From NCBI GenBank assembly GCA_029204225.1, contig CM055102.1, forward strand, positions 31,426,607-31,490,606: a stretch of 64,000 bases of DNA, written 5' to 3'. The position numbers and the translations under genes were made by a program. Positions within the stretch are counted from its first letter, which is position 1. Every line of letters begins with the position of its first letter. Under the pieces are notes generated by a model. It was not told the DNA's origin, ran no database searches, and worked only from the letters and a program-made list of their open reading frames with translations. Below are positions 59,162 to 64,000 of this stretch, piece after piece. Source of the DNA: Diphasiastrum complanatum (taxonomy: Eukaryota; Streptophyta; Lycopodiopsida; Lycopodiales; Lycopodiaceae).

Positions 59162-60197
59162 TGTTTGAAAGAGGTGATAAAATGAAAGAGAAAATAATTC
59201 GACAAAGTCAAAGTAGGTAAACGACTTCATCTAGCACGGCAGAAGAAACCACTTTTTCTGTGCATGACTATGCCTATCAATATTGAACAAAAAGTAGTGA
59301 TAGAAATGACATTCAATCTTTAGCAACTAACTTTGAAATCACTAGCAAGTAAGTGATTACGTAGCCAAACATAAAGCATTGAATTATCAGACAAATATCA
59401 GTTACAAAAGAATTACAGAGAAGCATTCATACTGACGTGATACTGAACGCAATGAAAGATAGATAGATTCACTAAAAGAAACAAATTAGAATGGAAATGA
59501 GCACAAAAGAACTGTGGATCAAAGTCGCGTGCTCTGAGCCATCTCTGAGTAACTGTAACTCTGTCTAAATTAAGCACTTTCGCTAATAAGCAGTAAGCGC
59601 AATAGCAAACTCTAAATCAACTCTAAAGAATTGAGCTAGAATGCTCAAGAGTGTTCAAGCTTGAAAGCTTGAGAGAGATGCTAACTATGCTTCAATACTT
59701 GATCATTCAAGATGATGATCTATATGCTTAAAACATAGAAGTATGAGCAGCTATTTATACTAAGAAATTAGGCTGTAAATTGCGACATCCAGATGGTTGT
59801 GATGTCGTGCTGGCATCCATCGAGTTAGTGACTTCCCAAAAATTCACTTGTTGACAATTAATTTCAATTCCAAACGGAACATTATTTGTCACTCCTGTAG
59901 AAATGAACTGCTTTTTGCACAGTTCGCATTTTCTCAAAAAATGCGATAGTCAAAAAATGTGACATGCGAACTTATGCGACAGCCGAAAAATGAGAAAAAA
60001 CTAAAGTGTTCGAAGTCTTCAAAGTGGCCAAAATGTTCGAAGTCTTCGAAGTGGCCAAACCGACAGTAACCACCTATGAACCATTTCCGAGTAGTTTTGT
60101 AGATTGTGTAAAAACACGAAGAAACCTGCAGGTCTGGATAATCGATTGGATGAAGATTAAAAGTCGATTAGTCAATTTGTAGGAGAATAATCCAACA
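59162..60197 (-). repeat. 5' LTR of copia element
   Basis: About 1036 bp, TGTTTG...CCAACA in plus orientation; it pairs with 54251-55213. Confidence 0.92.
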
Positions 60198-60430
60198 CAC
60201 TCATTATCCACCCATCTATAAAATCCATCTAGATTCACTCGTTTGTAATGGAGCGATTGACATGTACATCCACGGGCACAATCTAGATCTTGGTGATACT
60301 ATTTTAAATCTGAAATTTAAAATTAGCCTACTAATAATTTTGAATCCTTTCCTACTCTTGCACCAACTATTTCTAGTCCATCAAGTTTTGACTTACCTTC
60401 TACAAGTTATGCTTCTCGAGCAGAAAACTC
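60198..60430. other. Non-coding spacer, possibly copia remnant
   Basis: No clear gene; may be part of the next fragment. Confidence 0.3.
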
Positions 60431-60702
60431 TACTATAGATGTTGAGTCCAAAGAGACTGACACAACCCTTAAAAGATCAACCACAGTTTTGACATCCACC
60501 CAACATGTATTCTCCTCAAACATTCTAGACATCTGTAGCAGAGCCTTGAACATTTTCAAAAGCTACTACTATAGATGTTGAGTCCAAAGAGACTGACACA
60601 ACCCTTCAAAGATCAACCACAGTTTTGACATCCACCCAACATGTATTCTCCTCAAACATTCTAGACATCTGTAGAAGAGCCTTGAACATTTTCAAAAGCT
60701 AT
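60431..60702 (+). repeat. 136-bp tandem duplication
   Basis: TACTATAGATGTTGAGTCCA through GAACATTTTCAAAAGCTA occurs at 60431 and 60567, nearly identical, so the duplication is recent relative to its surroundings. Confidence 0.95.
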
Positions 60703-60990
60703 GTTTGACGTTAATTTAGATAACTGGAGAGAAACCATGGAATCTGAGTACAACTCACTCATAAAAAATGAGACATGGACTTTTATTGACCTTTCTAAAG
60801 GCAAAGAATTATTGACTGTAAATGGATTTTTAAGTTGAAATTTCATTCTGATGGAACTATTTCCAAATGGAAAGCTAGATTGGTGGGCACAAGATTTTCT
60901 CAAATTCCAAGAGTAGCCTACATTGAGACATTAAGTGTTTACGAAGATGTTAAATTTTCAGAAGTGTTTGTAGAAGAATTAGAAGAGAGT
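60690..60990 (+). pseudogene. Ty1/copia reverse-transcriptase fragment
   Basis: Plus strand: NWRETMESEYNSLIKNETWTFIDLSKGKE, then after frameshifts KFHSDGTISKWKARLVGTRFSQI. This is the conserved start of the copia RT (W..AM..E...L..N.TW.LV, then KYKARLV..G..Q). Protease, integrase and the YVDD core are absent. It is on the opposite strand to the adjacent full copia element and from a separate insertion. Confidence 0.75.
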
Positions 60991-61075
60991 GTTGGAATTT
61001 TATTTCCACTCCAAATCGTTCATGTCATAGCCACTAAGCTTGTCAAATTCTAGTAGGATCGAAGGTCTGCAATTT

Positions 61076-61200
61076 TACTCATGATTTGAGCAACAAGAAA
61101 TCTTGTTTCAAATGTTTGCATTTAAACTCATGATTCGAGCAATAGGAAATCCAAATTTGAATGTTTGTTTACTCAGGATTTGAGCAGTAGAAAATTTTTG
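61076..61200 (+). repeat. Three short repeats (ACTCATGATTTGAGCAACAGGAAAT)
   Basis: Variants of ACTCATGATTTGAGCAA with a following GAAAT occur near 61076, 61127 and 61172, about 48 bp apart. Confidence 0.7.
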
Positions 61201-62060
61201 AAATTCAAAACTCCAAACAGATAAAACTCGTTAGGATTTCACACGAATGTGACTCAAATTTCATGAAAAGTTTGTTCGCATTTGCCTAGAATTTATTCAA
61301 ACATGTTCACATTTGAACATCTTCGTCATTCAACATTCGGATTTGACTTTCAATCGACGTTCGAATTTGACCCTTGAGTCTCATGCAATAAAAATCATTC
61401 GAATCTTCTTCAATTTGGATTCGAACCTTATTAGAATCTCACATGTCTCGACCAGTGTTTCTATCACATACTTCAATATGACTTTATTCCTTAGAGTTTT
61501 TTTTTTCCTACTCTGTGTAGTTCAAAAAATAGGACATTGTTTTTGAATGATTTTCTTTGCTATCATCCCTCATACTGAAAATATTTTGTCATGTGCTATG
61601 TTGCCTTTTGGAATATTCTTTAGCATATTGGGCATTCATTTTTAGCTCTCATGTGATTGAAGTCCATAGTTTTACCTTCACTTTTTGGAAGGTTTTATGA
61701 AAACCCATCAACTCTCTTGTAGCTTCTATGTTGTCAGTGCACCATCTATCTCTCTCCACCATAGAAAAACTTCCATTCAACAACAACGCACCCCCCCCCC
61801 CTCTTTTATCCATATTTGCCTTGCCCTAATCCTTCTTGGTTTTTAATATTGTTGTTATGCACACTTATTTGGTATTAAATCAACAAGAATTTTGAGTTCT
61901 ACGGTTTAAAGGGCAATATAATTAAAAATCTACATTCTTTAAAAATGCATGATATTAGATCATTTCTCCAAGTAGGTTCTTTTTTTCTCTGTCAAAAAAA
62001 TTGCTTTGACTATTAATTATAAACAAAGGTACATAGATGAATTTTAGTTAAATAAAATAG
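61201..62060. other. Non-coding DNA
   Basis: AT-rich, with a C run at 61790-61802; no gene recognised. Confidence 0.4.
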
Positions 62061-62091
62061 AACATGGACCTAATAGTTAAAGCAGGAGTCG

Positions 62092-64000
62092 ATGGACAGA
62101 GCGATGGCGATGGCGATGGATGTGGATGCTTTGTCAGCGGTCAATGGCCGCCCCTCTGTGTCGGAGGACGATGTAGATCGCGGCTGCCCCCCCTCTCCTC
62201 CCCTGCGTTGCTGCCTGCCTGCCTTGTTGAGTCCTCTACCATGTGTGGAGACGGCCTCCTGTCCGCTCCCTCGGCCCTTATCTCTTTGCTTCTTTCTTCT
62301 TCTCTTCCTCCTTCTTCTCCTTCTCTTTCTACTGCCCCCCTTGGTACTTTCTCGTCCTTCCCTATGCCTGCTTGCGCTCCTCCTTTGCTTGCGCTTCCTG
62401 CTCTCTTGCAATCTTTGCTGCCTTCTCTGTCTGATGCTCCTCAACCATTTCCCCCCCCCCTCATTGCAGCTTTTTCCACCGCTCTTCTCCTCTTCTACGG
62501 TGGACCCTGATCCTCAACTGTCATCCTCTTCTTTGCTTCCTTTGCCTTCTGTTGTCCTACTGCCAGCTTTGTTGGCTGTTGGCCCTCTCTCTGCTGCTCA
62601 GGATGGAGCCCCCACTCATCTTTCTGGTGTTGTCTTTCAAAGCCTTGGTTCCTCTACGTCAGGCCTCTCCTCGTATCAAGCTAGTTCACCGGCGAGCTGC
62701 GCTCCTGGAGTGTCGTATTTAGCCTCCTCAGGCAGCTCGGCAATTGTCTCAAACACGTCCTATTCCTCAGCTGTCGTCTTCAGTGCTGACAGAGAAGTGT
62801 GACAGTCGTCGTGGGTGCCCTCCTATGTGCAAGCATGTACCTCAACGTCGGCCTTGCGTTACGCTTCATCTCTGTATGCAGGAGGCATACCGTCAACTGC
62901 TTCACCATGCGTCTCAGTTTTCGGACAAGCATCGGCTTCTGGTGCTGCTCCTCTCCAAGCTCGTGTAGCTGGTCGATTTGCTTGGAGACATGTTGCCTCT
63001 CTTGGATCAAATGATTTAAAGGCTCACTCCTTTCAACTCGATTCTTTTCAATTCACCAGCTACCTTTCTTATCTTGTTGATCACTCTGTGGTAGCTTACT
63101 TCATGGGAAGACCTCCCTTTGCTGAGGATGTTAAGAAGTTTGGGGAGCAACAGTGGGGAAAACTCAATGTTCGGGTACAGGGATTTCAGGCTCTAGGCAA
63201 GGGTTTCTACGTCTTCCGACTTAGCAATACTCAGGAGGTTGCTGTTGTGCTTGCTAATGGTCCTTACTTTTTCCATGGCAATTCGGTGTATGCTACCTGG
63301 TATATGGATTCCTTCTCTATCGAAGATACTTCGCAGCTGGACGCTCCTATGTGGATTGAGCTCTCTTTCTTCCCTCCAAAGCTGGTGCCTGCACTGCCTA
63401 CGGTGTTGGAAAGCTTGGGCAAAGTCCTTCTGATTCAGCCCGCTCGGCTCCATAACCCTTCAAACCTCATTTGTGAGCATGTGTGCTATGGAAGCTAGTT
63501 GATCCTGTGGTTGAGTAGCTACAATTTCACTGTATGGGCCGTGTGTACCACCTGTAGGTCTTTTTCAAAGGCATCCCTGACTCCTGTTATCGCTGTCGCC
63601 GGCTCGGCCATGCTGTGGCTTCTTGCCCTCTTCCTGCCCAGCGTGCTCCCCATTCTGCTGGCCCTCCATCGACTGTGAATTTTGTTCTTTTGCTCGCTAC
63701 TCCACTCTCCATCTCATCTGGTGCCCCATCTCTGGTTCCTCCTTCCTCTCGTTCTGTTTCTACGCCTGTCCCACTCGTTCCCTCTCTGCTTCATGTGTCG
63801 GGCACACTTGCTCCTCCCTTGTCTCTTTCACACTCTCCTATGCCAAAAACCTCCCCCATGGAAGAATGCCCCCTCCTGGTGGCTCCCCTAATCGCTGCCT
63901 CGGGTCCTTCTTCTCTGCCTGATTCATCAGCTCTTGCTTCGCCCCCCCTGATGCCCTCTCGTGTTGTGCCTCTGTCGCTACCAATGCTTTGGGTAGATTA
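62092..64000 (+). pseudogene. LINE (non-LTR) ORF1-like, DUF4283 plus CCHC knuckle
   Basis: One frame runs from the ATG at 62092 to 63498 with a single TGA near 62800. The first 250 residues are Leu/Ser/Pro-rich. From about 63040 it reads VVAYFMGRPPFAEDVKKFGEQQWGK, FYVFRLSNTQEVAVVLANGPYFF and APMWIELSFFPPKLVPALPTVLESLGK, the order seen in DUF4283 proteins of plant L1-type elements. In another frame, after a shift near 63475 and two stops, comes VYHL.VFFKGIPDS and the knuckle CYRCRRLGHAVASC at 63585. A Pro/Ser-rich tail runs to the window end. ORF1 binds the element RNA; endonuclease and RT would lie beyond 64 kb. The stop, the shift and stops suggest an inactive copy. Confidence 0.7.

Larger units (their letters stand above)
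54251..60197 (-). mobile_element. Full-length Ty1/copia element, RT-deleted
   Basis: Two similar LTRs (54251-55213 and 59162-60197) flank an internal region read on the minus strand: primer site, gag, protease, integrase, RNase H, polypurine tract. Flanks CACTT and CACTC are a probable diverged 5-bp target duplication. The element lacks the reverse-transcriptase domain and carries a nested solo LTR, so it is dead. Confidence 0.92.

Overview
This window looks like nuclear DNA of a land plant with a large, repeat-rich genome. The evidence is a plant MAPKKK-type kinase gene, plant LTR retrotransposons of the Ty1/copia and Ty3/gypsy types primed by initiator tRNA-Met, LINE remnants with DUF4283-like and RT zinc-binding pieces, non-autonomous hAT-like elements, and many long AG/TC, TA and CA microsatellites. 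A fern or other non-seed plant would fit, but this is an impression and nothing in the window proves the lineage. I saw no rRNA, convincing tRNA, CRISPR array or prokaryotic operon.

Layout. 1-6.9 kb: unresolved repeat DNA, then a decayed LTR element (LTR, primer site, a leader holding (TC)50, a gag relic and an acidic ORF). 7.7-8.8 kb: degenerate repeats split by a 509-bp hAT-like element with a perfect 8-bp target duplication. 10.9-14.4 kb: a second LTR and primer site, then two converging intron-containing relics. The plus-strand one is a four-exon Ulp1/SENP-type (C48) cysteine protease. The minus-strand one is unknown but carries a beta-grasp (ubiquitin-like) candidate segment. 14.7-19.1 kb: a gypsy RNase H/integrase fragment, a scrambled copia fragment and a third LTR/primer site. 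19.4-24 kb: low-complexity DNA and a LINE scrap. 24.2-26.6 kb: the one convincing intact host gene, a single-exon MAPKKK.

27.86-38.13 kb is dominated by one chromovirus family: a solo LTR with a 5-bp target duplication, then a damaged element with a 5' LTR, tandem leader repeats, a pol with protease, RT, RNase H, integrase and chromodomain, a polypurine tract and a truncated 3' LTR. Between the two lies an 11-unit satellite with higher-order structure. A second, non-chromovirus gypsy pol follows (38.2-42.25 kb), then a 25-bp minisatellite and a diverged LTR. 44.7-48.8 kb holds an unrecognised proline-rich, coiled-coil ORF relic split by a 1.15-kb hAT-like insertion that is almost entirely one long hairpin.

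48.8-54.2 kb is an LTR-like segment and then repeat-poor, gene-free DNA. 54.25-60.20 kb is a full-length minus-strand copia insertion whose RT domain is missing and whose gag is broken by a nested solo LTR with a perfect 5-bp target duplication. A copia RT scrap (60.7-61.0 kb) and the 5' end of a LINE (ORF1 with a CCHC knuckle, 62.1-64 kb) close the window. Apart from the kinase, essentially all coding signal belongs to decayed mobile elements.
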